A stretch of DNA of 64,000 nucleotides, taken from Actinospica robiniae DSM 44927 (GTDB lineage: Bacteria > Actinomycetota > Actinomycetes > Streptomycetales > Catenulisporaceae). Shown one piece after another: positions 1 through 8,215 of this stretch. A program made the translations under genes and the position numbers. Position 1 is the stretch's first letter; every line of letters starts with the position of its first letter. The notes beneath the pieces are model-generated. The model ran no database searches and was not told the DNA's origin. It saw only the letters and a list, made by a program, of their open reading frames with translations. Location: positions 2,167,372 to 2,231,371 of the forward strand of contig NZ_KI632511.1 in NCBI RefSeq assembly GCF_000504285.1, written 5' to 3'.

Positions 1-189
1 GGCGACGTGCTCGGCGCGAACGCCGTGCTGATGGACGCGTACAACACTGACGTGCGCCCACTGCTGGCGGAGGTCCGTCAGGAGATGGGACTGCATCCGA
101 ACCCCTTGGCCGCTTACCAGGCCAACGGGTACGCGGCGAAGATCGTCGCCGAGCGGGTCGGCGGCAACCAGGCCGGATGGGGAGCATAA
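1..189 (+). CDS. C-terminal end of an unidentified protein (cut by window edge)
   Basis: The reading frame is open from the first base to a TAA at 187-189, so this is the 62-residue tail of a longer protein that begins upstream. It ends in a helix-like stretch (PLLAEVRQEMGLHP) followed by an Ala/Gly-rich tail. I do not recognise the family. It lies about 125 bases before the ATP-grasp gene on the same strand and could share a transcript with it. Confidence 0.5.
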   Translation, partial: GDVLGANAVLMDAYNTDVRPLLAEVRQEMGLHPNPLAAYQANGYAAKIVAERVGGNQAGWGA

Positions 190-312
190 GGCCATGCACG
201 AGACGGCGGCGACCTCCCTGCTCCGCTCCGCGCCGCGCCGGGGCCACCGACCTGACCAAGGCATACCATCCCGTACAGTCTCGGCTCGGGGGATGAGCCG
301 AGGAGAGACCAG

Positions 313-1134
313 ATGCACCGCCGCAGCAGGATCCTGTTCGTGACCGACCTCGCCTACCCGGCTCGAGGACGGCGCTACTGCGACGAGGACATCTTCCTGA
401 CCTCCCGGCTGCGCGAGACCTTCGACATCGCGCTGTGTCACCCGCTGGATGCAGAAAGCCTGATGGACGCCTTCGACGGCGTCGTCGTCCGCAACAGCGG
501 GCCGGTGCTGCACTACCAAGACGCGTACGACGCGTTTCGGGAGCAGGCCGCCGCCCGCCGCACCCGCGTCTACAACCCGCTGACCGGCCGTGGTGACATG
601 GCCGGCAAACAGTACCTACTCGACCTCTCCGCCGCCGGGCACCCGGTCATTCCCACCATCGACCGGCCCGAAGACCTGCACCTGCTTCCAGAAGCCGAGC
701 AGTACGCGGTAAAGCCGAAGGTGGGAGCGGACTCGATAGGCCTGGCCTTCGTGCCGCGGGAGCAGCTGGCCGACCTCACGTACGGCGACATCCTGATCCA
801 GCCGCGCGTCGACTTCCGCTACGAAGTGTCCTTCTACTTCGTCGACGACGACTTCCAGTACGCCCTTCACGCCCCCGACCCCGAGCAGCGCTGGGTCCTC
901 GAGCCCTACCAGCCCACCGACGCCGACCTGGCCTTCGCCCGCCAGTTCATCGCATGGAACACCCTCGACCACGGCATCCAACGCGTCGACGCCTGCCGCA
1001 CCCACGACGGGGAGCTGCTGCTCGTCGAACTCGAAGACCTCAACCCCTACCTGTCGCTGGACCTGCTCAGCGACGGGACCCGCGACGGGTTCGTGGCGAG
1101 CATGACCGCATCCCTGCACCGGTTCCTGGGTTAG
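313..1134 (+). CDS. ATP-grasp domain protein (RimK/glutathione-synthetase-like)
   Basis: This 273-residue protein has an N-terminal Rossmann-like half (RILFVTD near residue 6, then GVVVRNSGPV) and an ATP-grasp-like C-terminal half. Recognisable elements are QYAVKPKVGADSIG near 135-148 (a Lys in the nucleotide-binding strand), a DILIQPRVD segment near 160, and the metal-binding type segment ELLLVELEDLNPYLSLD near 234-250. Such enzymes join a carboxylate to an amine with ATP; the substrates here are not evident. The start follows GAGGAGAG. An 8-bp inverted repeat (280-287 with 295-302) sits directly in front of that ribosome site. No RiPP precursor or other biosynthetic partner is visible in the window. 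Confidence 0.7.
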   Translation: MHRRSRILFVTDLAYPARGRRYCDEDIFLTSRLRETFDIALCHPLDAESLMDAFDGVVVRNSGPVLHYQDAYDAFREQAAARRTRVYNPLTGRGDMAGKQYLLDLSAAGHPVIPTIDRPEDLHLLPEAEQYAVKPKVGADSIGLAFVPREQLADLTYGDILIQPRVDFRYEVSFYFVDDDFQYALHAPDPEQRWVLEPYQPTDADLAFARQFIAWNTLDHGIQRVDACRTHDGELLLVELEDLNPYLSLDLLSDGTRDGFVASMTASLHRFLG

Positions 1135-1370
1135 CCGCGGAGCTCAGCGCCATCCTTCGAGTCCGAGTCCGGCTCAGTTCCGTCCTCAACGACTTTCTTC
1201 GCGTCCTCGAGCGTGTCCTGGGTCTGGTCGCTCTTGTCCTCGGCGGCGTCGGTGCGCTCGGCTTCGCCCTTGACAGTGGCGGGCGGGACGTCGTGCTTGT
1301 GCGCTTCGTGATCGATGTCTATCTGCCCGCTGTACCCGGTCCGCCCATCTTCGAACAGCTCGGGCCGGTC
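1131..1370 (-). pseudogene. N-terminally truncated remnant of an acidic, charged-tail protein
   Basis: On the minus strand a 79-codon frame runs from just after a TAG at 1371-1373 to a TAA at 1131-1133. It contains no ATG, GTG or TTG. The translation (beginning DRPELFEDGRTGYSGQ, ending in a Glu/Asp/Lys-rich tail) has clear codon-position GC bias and protein-like composition, unlike random antisense. It therefore looks like the surviving C-terminus of a gene. It lies downstream of the sugar kinase on the same strand and its stop overlaps the ATP-grasp stop codon convergently. A sequencing frameshift upstream could also explain the missing start. Confidence 0.4.
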
Positions 1371-1385
1371 CTAACGCTGCCGGCG

Positions 1386-2321
1386 TCAGCCGACCGGCCG
1401 TCCGCGCTGGCGGTCGGCGCGGGTTCGCACGCTCTCGTACGTCAGCCGGGGCCGGCCGCCCTCGTGCTCGACGGCGAGGGATGCCGCCGCGACCGCCCAG
1501 CGACCTGCCTCCGCCGCGTCGAGCCCTTCGTCCAGCGCCGTGACCAGGGCGGCGACCAGTGCGTCACCGGCGCCGGTGGTGTCGCGGGCTTCGGCGCCGT
1601 CGAGCGGGTAGAAGACGTGCCCTTCCGACCACGCGAAGAGGTTCCCGACCCCTTCGACGGCCAGCGCGACCAGTCTGGGACCCTGGCCCAGCAGGTTCCC
1701 CGCCGCATGCAACGCGTCGGTCTCCCCTCTGATGCTCGTGCCGGTCAGCAGCTCGGCCTCGTGGCCGTCTGCGCGCAGCACGTGGGCGAGCTCGAGTAGG
1801 TCCCGGCGGTGCTCCGCCTCCGGGGCTCCGTCCAGAACGACTCGGCAGCCGACCTCCCGCGCCAGGCGCGCTGCGGTCAGCGCGCTTTCCGCCGGCTGCT
1901 GAAGCTGCACGACGACCGAGGCGGCACGTTCGACCACGTCGCGCGCGCCCAGCACGTCGGCGCCATCCAGCTGCACCGATGCCGGAGTGTCCTGCAGATA
2001 GCGCCAGCGGTTCTCGCCATCCAGAACCTCGACGATCAGCCCGGTCGAGGCTCCCGCGCGCCGGACCACGCAGGAGACGTCGATCCCGTCCGCTTCAGCC
2101 TGCGCCAGAGCGTCCGCACCCGCACTGTCGTCGCCCACCACGCCGACCAACGCCACCTCGACGCCGAGCCGGGCGAACGCGACGGCCTGGTTGGCGCCCT
2201 TGCCCCCCAGCACCTCGCGCCGCTGCCACACGCCCGCCGACTCACCGGCGTCCGGCACGTCGTCGACGCATAGCAGCAGGTCACGACCCACCGGACCGAA
2301 CACCACAGCAGCCGCGGCCAT
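1386..2321 (-). CDS. PfkB/ribokinase-family sugar kinase
   Basis: The protein is about 311 residues from the ATG at 2321, which is preceded by GGGAGG at good spacing; an upstream extension in frame lacks a ribosome site. Both PfkB signatures are visible: the N-terminal GGKGANQAVAFARLG and the C-terminal anion-hole/catalytic-base motif DTTGAGDALVAALV. The early GPVGRDLLLCVDDVP strand fits the substrate lid of ribokinase-like enzymes. It probably phosphorylates a sugar or nucleoside with ATP in the cytoplasm. The exact substrate cannot be told. The glycosidase genes that follow at 2.5-7 kb suggest, but do not prove, a pentose. Confidence 0.85.
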   Translation of the reverse strand: MAAAAVVFGPVGRDLLLCVDDVPDAGESAGVWQRREVLGGKGANQAVAFARLGVEVALVGVVGDDSAGADALAQAEADGIDVSCVVRRAGASTGLIVEVLDGENRWRYLQDTPASVQLDGADVLGARDVVERAASVVVQLQQPAESALTAARLAREVGCRVVLDGAPEAEHRRDLLELAHVLRADGHEAELLTGTSIRGETDALHAAGNLLGQGPRLVALAVEGVGNLFAWSEGHVFYPLDGAEARDTTGAGDALVAALVTALDEGLDAAEAGRWAVAAASLAVEHEGGRPRLTYESVRTRADRQRGRPVG

Positions 2322-2473
2322 CCGTACCTCCCTGCTCGATCGTCCAGTCTGGGTACCCCGCCGCCTCCGATCCATCCCGGCCGGGCGGCCGTTCAGGCAG
2401 TCTGCGCCTCGGCGGGTCCGAGTCCTGAACCCGCCGAAGCGCGCTGGGCGACGAGGTCGCAGCCGGAGGGCGA

Positions 2474-4018
2474 TCAGGGCGCGTAGCCGGCCGCGGTGAT
2501 GTCGGCCTGGACGGCATTCTCGGTGGCGTCGGAGGGATAGCCGGAGGTCATGACGCCTTCGTAGAAGGTGCCAGCGCCCTTGATGCTGTTGTCACCGCCA
2601 GTGCCGAGGATGATCGCGCCCTGCTTCTGCATCGGGTTGTAGCCGGAGGTGTTCACGTCGGGGCGCACGCCGCTGAAGTAGGTCGAGAGGCCGCCGGACT
2701 GGGCGTTGCCGGCCCGGATCGCCCACTGGTTGGCCTTTCCCTTGATGATCGCGGTGGTGAAGCGGTAATCGATCGTCGGGTCGTTGGGGTCGGAGCCCTT
2801 GACGTTGCCGGCGTACATGCCGTTCTCCATGTCGCCCATGACCCACGGGCCGCTGCCTGCGCCCTGGGTGTAGTTGCCGTCGTTGCCGAAGTAGATCGCT
2901 TCCATGGTGCCGTTGCCGTCGTCGCTGCTGTTGGTCTCGGCGTTGCCGAAGTCGAAGCAGCAGCCGTTGCTGTAGTGGGTGCCGTCGACGACGGCGTACA
3001 TGCCCTCGGGCTGGTCGCCGGTGGCGATACCGCTGGTGGAGTTGTCGCGGTATCCGTCGCCGGGCACGATGGAGACGCCGTATACCTCGTGGCCGCCTAC
3101 CGTCGCGGGTGCGGCGGTGGCGTTCGCCAGGTTGTCGGCTCCGCCGGACGCGGGACCGGTGAAGTGGCCCGGAGGCGCCTGGGTCAGGTTGTTCCCCTTG
3201 CCGCTCTGGTCGTAGATGACCGTGATGACGCAGGTCGTGCCGGAGCAGAACGAGTCCTGCGACGCGGCGTTGGCGTAGCCGCCGGTCGAGAGCACGCCGA
3301 TGTTCTTCGTGGTGCTGTCCGATGCGCGGCGTACCTGGTAGAGGTTGCCGGAGTACGCGCTGTACATCGCACGGGTAGTGCTGTACGCGGCGACGCACGG
3401 GGTTCCACCGGAGACGTAGATGTCGCACGGCTGCGTGCCCGAACCACCGCTCGGAGTCCCGCCGACGAGGTTGAAGGCGACCTGCATGCGGGCGATATCC
3501 GAGCAGGTCTCCTGCACGATCGGGTTGTTCCCGGCGGTCGAGCCGCCCTGATCACTGAGGCACTCGGAGCTGGCGGCGTTGATGACCTCGTACTTGCCCG
3601 GGGTCGCGGAGGAGCCGGTGAGCGACCACAGCTGATTGCTCTGCGCCGCCCCACAACCCCACTGCTGCAACTGCGCGCCCGACGTGGTCGAATTGCCCGG
3701 GTCGTCGATGCACATCCCGCTGCCGACGTTGACCAGGTTGTACTTCCCGCCGCTCGCGACGACCTTCCACTCCTGGTACGTCGACCCGGTCGCGCACGCC
3801 GCCTGCGTCAACAGCGTCCCGCTCGCATTCGAACTCGACGGCACCTGCACGCACTTGCCACTCGCACCCGGCACCAGCGTGTAGATCCCGCCCGCCACCG
3901 GCGCCGTCGCCGCCTGCGCGACCGTCGGTAGCGCCAAGACGGCGGCCACCAAAGCGATCAGCGCCGAAACCAGCGCCGGCCAAGACCGCCACCGAGCATT
4001 CGCGTGGGGAGACATCAC
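2474..4018 (-). CDS. Secreted GH54 alpha-L-arabinofuranosidase with N-terminal CBM13
   Basis: The signal peptide covers residues 1-36, ending ALPTVAQA. A ricin-type beta-trefoil (CBM13) spans about 40-186 with repeated QxW-type motifs (LQQWGCG, NQLWSL). A GH54 arabinofuranosidase B catalytic domain spans about 198-512. It begins PCDIYVSGGTPCVAAYSTTR and carries YDQSGKGNNLTQAPPG and CCFDFGNAETN. Glu361 in NAET matches the GH54 nucleophile. The adjacent Cys353-Cys354 pair is typical of the family. It should release arabinose from arabinan or arabinoxylan outside the cell. Fungal GH54 enzymes carry a C-terminal CBM42; here that is absent and a lectin-type module sits in front instead. The start is GTG 4018 or the adjacent ATG 4015. 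Confidence 0.9.
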   Translation of the reverse strand: MMSPHANARWRSWPALVSALIALVAAVLALPTVAQAATAPVAGGIYTLVPGASGKCVQVPSSSNASGTLLTQAACATGSTYQEWKVVASGGKYNLVNVGSGMCIDDPGNSTTSGAQLQQWGCGAAQSNQLWSLTGSSATPGKYEVINAASSECLSDQGGSTAGNNPIVQETCSDIARMQVAFNLVGGTPSGGSGTQPCDIYVSGGTPCVAAYSTTRAMYSAYSGNLYQVRRASDSTTKNIGVLSTGGYANAASQDSFCSGTTCVITVIYDQSGKGNNLTQAPPGHFTGPASGGADNLANATAAPATVGGHEVYGVSIVPGDGYRDNSTSGIATGDQPEGMYAVVDGTHYSNGCCFDFGNAETNSSDDGNGTMEAIYFGNDGNYTQGAGSGPWVMGDMENGMYAGNVKGSDPNDPTIDYRFTTAIIKGKANQWAIRAGNAQSGGLSTYFSGVRPDVNTSGYNPMQKQGAIILGTGGDNSIKGAGTFYEGVMTSGYPSDATENAVQADITAAGYAP

Positions 4019-4524
4019 AGAAGACCCCTTCGTGGGTGAGGGAAATCAGCGGCCGATGGCCATGTGAGCGCTCACAATCGTGATGGAGAGCTGACCGCTG
4101 TGGAAGAGCTGGGGTATCGGCTGATGACGATGCCTGCGAACCCGGGCGCTGTCAACGACGGCGGGCGCGAGGCATTGAAAGCCACGGTGGCGGGCACTGT
4201 AAATTTCACCCGGCCGGACATCCGATGAAGCCGTCTGCCTGCACCTGCGGCAGAAGCGAGGTCGCAGGGCTCGTTGTCACCTCAGCGTGAGACTTTCACG
4301 ACTAAAGGCCCGATCTTCGCCCTCACGGTTCCTTGGCGAGGGGAAAAAGACCTGTGACTGACCAGATGGGACGGCATCTCATTTCCGAATTAGCTTGAAT
4401 CATGGGATGACTCGGCCGCGATTGTTTCGAGCGGACCCTAGACACGACGCAGGGCGGGCGCTAGAAACACCTCCGATGTATCGCCGCGCGGCGACCCCAC
4501 TCGCTCGATCATGCGGAGGATCAA
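4019..4524. promoter_or_regulatory. Divergent promoter region between two secreted glycosidases
   Basis: This 506-base gene-free stretch separates the divergent starts of the GH54 gene (minus) and the GH95-like gene (plus). It holds the perfect operator-like palindrome at 4063-4076 near the GH54 side. It also has an A/T-richer segment (about 4330-4400) typical of promoters in this GC-rich DNA. No conserved ORF was seen in it. Confidence 0.5.
4063..4076. promoter_or_regulatory. LacI-type operator, perfect 14-bp palindrome
   Basis: TGTGAGCGCTCACA is a perfect palindrome and matches the core of LacI-family operators with the central CG. It lies 45 bases upstream of the GH54 start, where repressor binding would block transcription. 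A LacI-family sugar sensor is inferred, but none is encoded next to it. The LacI gene at 41 kb has a different operator sequence beside it. Confidence 0.65.
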
Positions 4525-7008
4525 TTGACCAGACGAGTAAGACCTCGTCATCGCCTACTCGCCGCCGTGGTGGCGCTCGCCGTGAGCGTGCCGCTTTCCG
4601 CGGCCACGCTCACCTCGACCGCCACGGCCGCCACGACGACCACTGCGTGGCAGAACGGCGCCTTCAACCTGGATGTCGCGGGCGTCGTCTCGCGCTCGGA
4701 CATCGTGCTCGGTGAGCCGAACACCGCCGCCACCCAGTCGCTGCCGCTGGGCAACGGATCCCTGGGTGTGGCCGCGTGGGCCGCGAACGGTTTCACCGCC
4801 CAGCTCAACCGCAGCGACACCATGCCCAACCGCCTCTCCCCCGGTCAGGTGAACATCCCCGGGCTGTCCACGATGACCTCGGCCTCCGACTTCACCGGGC
4901 ACCTCGACGTCTACCGCGGCGTGCTCGACGAATCCGGTGGCGGGATGACGATGCAGGCCTGGGTGCCCAAGGGCAAGGACGAGCTGATCATCGCCGTCAC
5001 CGGGGCCAACCCGAACACCGCGCAGTCCGCCACACTGAACCTGTGGTCCGGGCGATCCCCGGGCACGAGCAGCTCCGGCGCGTACGCCGCGTTCGCCCAG
5101 ACCTGGACGGACAACGTCACCAACGGCGGATCAGGGCTCACCTTCGGCGCCATGGCCGCGATCACCGCCGGGGCGCGCAGCGTCACCGGATCCGTGGTCA
5201 ACTCCACCCAGGTCAAGGTCACCTTCACCCCGAACACCGACGGCTCCTACCGCATCGTCGTCGCCGCACCCAAGTGGACCGGCGGCACCGCGATCACCGC
5301 TGCGCAGTCGCTGATCGGCTCCGACACCACCACCTCCGCCCCGAACCTGCTCGCGTCGCAGGCCTCTGCCTGGCATTCCTTCTGGGGCAACGCCGGACTG
5401 ATCGAGGCCACCTCCTCGGACGGCACCGCCGCGTACATGGAGAACCTCAGGACCCTGTACCTCTACGACGAAGCGGCCTCGATGAAGTCCGGGACCTACC
5501 CCGGCAGCCAGGCCGGCGTCGCGGACATGTTCAACTTCAGCGAGGACCACCAGGACTGGTTCCCGGCCGGCTACTGGGGCTGGAACCTGCGCGGCCAGAT
5601 CGCCGCGAACCTCTCCTCCGGCGGCTACTCCCTGAACGTCCCCGTCTTCGACATGTACCTCAACGCCCTGCCGGCCATCGAATCCTGGACCAAGGCGCAG
5701 ATGAGCGGTAAATCAGGGGCCTGTGTCCCGGAGACGATGCGGTTCAACGGAAACGGCTACATGGAAGGCGGCGCGATCACCTCCGACGCCTCCTGCGCCA
5801 CCGCCTCCAGCCCCGGCTGGAACGCGCTCGACATCTCCACCGGCGCCGAGATGGGCATGTGGATCTGGCAGCAGTACCAGGACACCGGCTCGCTCAGCTT
5901 CCTGCAGACCTACTACCCGGTCATGGAACAGGCCGCGATCTTCCTGCTCGCCTGGCAGACCAAGGGCTCCGACGGCTTCCTGCACGACACCGCCAACGCC
6001 CACGAAACCCAGTGGGCCGTGACCGACCCGACCACCGACATCGCCGCCGAGCAGGCACTGTTCCCAGCCGTGGTCACCGCCGCAGGACTCCTCGGCACCG
6101 ACACTTCGCTCGTGAGCCAGCTCAAGACCGCCGAAGGCGAGATCCAGCCCTACCCCCGCACCGACGCGTCGACCAAGAAGAGCCTGCTCAACTCCCAGCC
6201 CACCTCCGCATCCGCGGTCGCCACCATCGACGCCGCGGGCAGCGACGTCATCGCAGACTCCTACCAGCCCTCCGCGGCCCTGCACAACGGCGAGAACATC
6301 GGCCTCGAACCGCTCTGGCCCTGGAACGTCATCGGCGACGCCACCACCGTCAACGGCGACAACCTCACCGCGCTCGAGAAGCGCACCTTCACCAACCGGC
6401 CCAACAAGGCCGGCCACGACTGGAGCTTCGACGCCGTCGACGCCGCACGGCTCGACGACGCCACCGACTTCGCCTCCAGCCTGACCACCCTCACCGAGAA
6501 CTACCAGGTCTACATCAACGGCCTGGGCGAGGTCTCCAGCAGCACCGTCGGCGACGAGGGCTACATCGAGCAGATCTCGACCGTCGCCACCGCGATGGAC
6601 GAAGCCCTGGCCACCGACTACGACGGCACCATCCGCTTCGCCCCCGCCTGGCCCTCCACCTGGACCGGCTCCGGCACCGTCTACATCCAGGGCGGGTCGA
6701 AAGTCGACGTGCAGGTGGAAAGCGGCACCCTGGCCACCGCAGCGATCCAGGCCGGAACCACCACCACTCTGAACGTGCGCAACCCGTGGTCGGGCCAGCA
6801 GGCCGAGGTCGTCAACGGCTCCACCGGCGCCGTCGTCCTCGCCGCCACCACGGCCTCCACACTCAAGTTCGCGGTCACCGCCGGTTCCACCTACCTGGTC
6901 GAGCTGGTCTCCAGCCCGACCACCTCGATGACCTACGCCCAGGTCACCGGTTCCCAGCCCAGTGCCTACAAGACCCTCGGCGGCAAGGTCCAGATCGGCC
7001 TGCCGTAG
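4525..7008 (+). CDS. Secreted glycoside hydrolase, GH95-like (alpha-fucosidase/galactosidase type)
   Basis: This 827-residue exported protein starts at TTG 4525 behind GCGGAGGA. The signal peptide covers about residues 1-36 and ends TATA/A. The N-terminal beta domain contains SLPLGNGSLGVAAWA and LNRSDTMPNR, the pattern of GH95 and related clan GH-L enzymes. A helical (alpha/alpha)6-type region follows (NFSEDHQDWFPAGYWGWN, later AHETQWAVTDPTTDIAAEQ) and then a C-terminal beta region. It probably removes terminal fucose or galactose residues from plant polysaccharide, next to the arabinofuranosidase with which it shares a promoter region. The family assignment is by pattern recognition, and the catalytic residues were not pinned down. 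Confidence 0.7.
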   Translation: MTRRVRPRHRLLAAVVALAVSVPLSAATLTSTATAATTTTAWQNGAFNLDVAGVVSRSDIVLGEPNTAATQSLPLGNGSLGVAAWAANGFTAQLNRSDTMPNRLSPGQVNIPGLSTMTSASDFTGHLDVYRGVLDESGGGMTMQAWVPKGKDELIIAVTGANPNTAQSATLNLWSGRSPGTSSSGAYAAFAQTWTDNVTNGGSGLTFGAMAAITAGARSVTGSVVNSTQVKVTFTPNTDGSYRIVVAAPKWTGGTAITAAQSLIGSDTTTSAPNLLASQASAWHSFWGNAGLIEATSSDGTAAYMENLRTLYLYDEAASMKSGTYPGSQAGVADMFNFSEDHQDWFPAGYWGWNLRGQIAANLSSGGYSLNVPVFDMYLNALPAIESWTKAQMSGKSGACVPETMRFNGNGYMEGGAITSDASCATASSPGWNALDISTGAEMGMWIWQQYQDTGSLSFLQTYYPVMEQAAIFLLAWQTKGSDGFLHDTANAHETQWAVTDPTTDIAAEQALFPAVVTAAGLLGTDTSLVSQLKTAEGEIQPYPRTDASTKKSLLNSQPTSASAVATIDAAGSDVIADSYQPSAALHNGENIGLEPLWPWNVIGDATTVNGDNLTALEKRTFTNRPNKAGHDWSFDAVDAARLDDATDFASSLTTLTENYQVYINGLGEVSSSTVGDEGYIEQISTVATAMDEALATDYDGTIRFAPAWPSTWTGSGTVYIQGGSKVDVQVESGTLATAAIQAGTTTTLNVRNPWSGQQAEVVNGSTGAVVLAATTASTLKFAVTAGSTYLVELVSSPTTSMTYAQVTGSQPSAYKTLGGKVQIGLP

Positions 7009-7030
7009 CAGCACCTCGCCACAGCACCCT

Positions 7031-7067
7031 CCGTCCGTAGGCGGGCAGCCAGCTCGCCTACGGACGG
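7031..7067. terminator. Bidirectional terminator hairpin
   Basis: A perfect 13-bp stem (7031-7043 with 7055-7067) and an 11-nt loop lie between the convergent GH95-like and kinase genes. The 3' arm overlaps the kinase stop codon at 7058-7060, so the same hairpin can serve both strands. There is no strong T-tract, as is common in actinomycetes. Confidence 0.75.
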
Positions 7068-7606
7068 ACTTCGGCGAAGCCGGGGTGGGGCGGACGTGGG
7101 GCGTCGAGCAAACCGGTCTCGGCCAGAATGCGTTGCACCGTCTCCTCAGCCCGGCTTTCCAGTCCGATGATCCGTTCATCGTGGCCGGACAGCAGGTCCT
7201 TCTCCCGGTACCACCCGCGCATGTCCTCCGGCGACCAGTCGGCGCAGTTGCTCTTGGTCCAGTGCCGCTCGACAGTGGCCTCGTACGGGATATCGAAGTA
7301 GTACCCGAAGGTGGGCCCCGTGTGCTCGCGGCGGAGGGAGTCAAGCATCCGGCCGTAATGCGAGGCGTACAGAATGCCTTCGAGCACGACGTGTACGCCC
7401 TGGTCCAGCAGGTGCTTGGAGATGATACCGATCAGGTCGACGTTGATCGCGCCGGGCAGATCTCGTTCCCTGACGATCTCGCGGCGCACGACATCCTGCG
7501 GGATGATCGCGATCCCGCGGCCATACGCGGCTCGCAAGCCGGCGGCGACGGTGCTCTTCCCGCTTCCGGAGTTGCCGCGAAGTGTGATCAGCAGAGCGGT
7601 GGTCAC
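7058..7606 (-). CDS. P-loop kinase-like NTPase
   Basis: The protein is 182 residues from GTG 7606, preceded by GGAAG; the longer open frame upstream overlaps the divergent Nudix gene and has no homologous look. It has a Walker A motif LRGNSGSGKST at residues 8-18, then a LID/substrate region (HYGRMLDSLRREH). It resembles small uncharacterised actinobacterial kinases of the AAA_33/zeta-like group that phosphorylate small molecules or antibiotics. No antitoxin-like partner is adjacent, so a toxin role is unlikely. It is divergent from the Nudix gene, 73 bases away. Confidence 0.7.
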   Translation of the reverse strand: MTTALLITLRGNSGSGKSTVAAGLRAAYGRGIAIIPQDVVRREIVRERDLPGAINVDLIGIISKHLLDQGVHVVLEGILYASHYGRMLDSLRREHTGPTFGYYFDIPYEATVERHWTKSNCADWSPEDMRGWYREKDLLSGHDERIIGLESRAEETVQRILAETGLLDAPRPPHPGFAEVRP

Positions 7607-7679
7607 GTGTACTTCCTTGCGCTCGAACCGGCACGGACCGTGAGAGCACGGCAGCACCTTCAACTCTAGACTCGGCTGG

Positions 7680-8201
7680 ATGTCGCGCCTACTCGGAGAG
7701 ATCCACCACGCGGAGGGCCTTGACCTGGCCGCCGGCGTCGTCGAGCGCACCGCCGTGCGCGCCATCGTCCTGCGTGGCCGCGAGCTGCTCCTGCTGCACT
7801 CGCCGCACAATGCCGACTACAAGTTCCCTGGTGGCGGGGTGGAAACCGGCGAGAGCGACGACGATGCGTTGCGCCGCGAGATGTTGGAGGAGTGCGGGGC
7901 AAACGTCACTGCCATCCTCGAGCCGTTCGGCGAGATCGTCGAGTATTCAGCCACGGTCGAAGCTCAAGCCGCCGTGTTTCGCATGGTCTCGCGCTACGTG
8001 CGCTGCGAGGTCGACGACAGGTTCGGGCAGCAGAACCTTGAGCAGTATGAACGAGACCTCGAACTCGCGCCGGTCTGGGTCGATGTCGCGGATGCGATCC
8101 GCTTGAACGAGGCGATTCAGCGGGAGCGTGGCGCGCACGCAGCGCGCTGGAATCGGCGCGAGACCTTGGCTTTGCGGTCGATCGAGCGCGAGCTGCTGTA
8201 A
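7680..8201 (+). CDS. Nudix hydrolase
   Basis: This 173-residue protein carries a complete Nudix box near residues 51-74 (GGGVETGESDDDALRREMLE followed by ECGA). All conserved Glu residues for Mg2+ binding are present. It should hydrolyse a nucleoside diphosphate linked to another moiety; the substrate is unknown. The C-terminal RWNRRETLALRSIE segment matches the shorter house-cleaning type of Nudix protein. It ends 14 bases from the AfsR-like gene, which is convergent. Confidence 0.85.
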   Translation: MSRLLGEIHHAEGLDLAAGVVERTAVRAIVLRGRELLLLHSPHNADYKFPGGGVETGESDDDALRREMLEECGANVTAILEPFGEIVEYSATVEAQAAVFRMVSRYVRCEVDDRFGQQNLEQYERDLELAPVWVDVADAIRLNEAIQRERGAHAARWNRRETLALRSIERELL

Positions 8202-8215
8202 CTCGGACCTTGCCG

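Noticed and set aside
313-1134. RiPP (graspetide-like) biosynthesis from the ATP-grasp gene
   Set aside because: No precursor peptide, methyltransferase or transporter is adjacent; the gene stands alone.
7058-7606. Zeta-type toxin
   Set aside because: There is no epsilon-like antitoxin beside it, and the short P-loop kinase form is common among house-keeping kinases.
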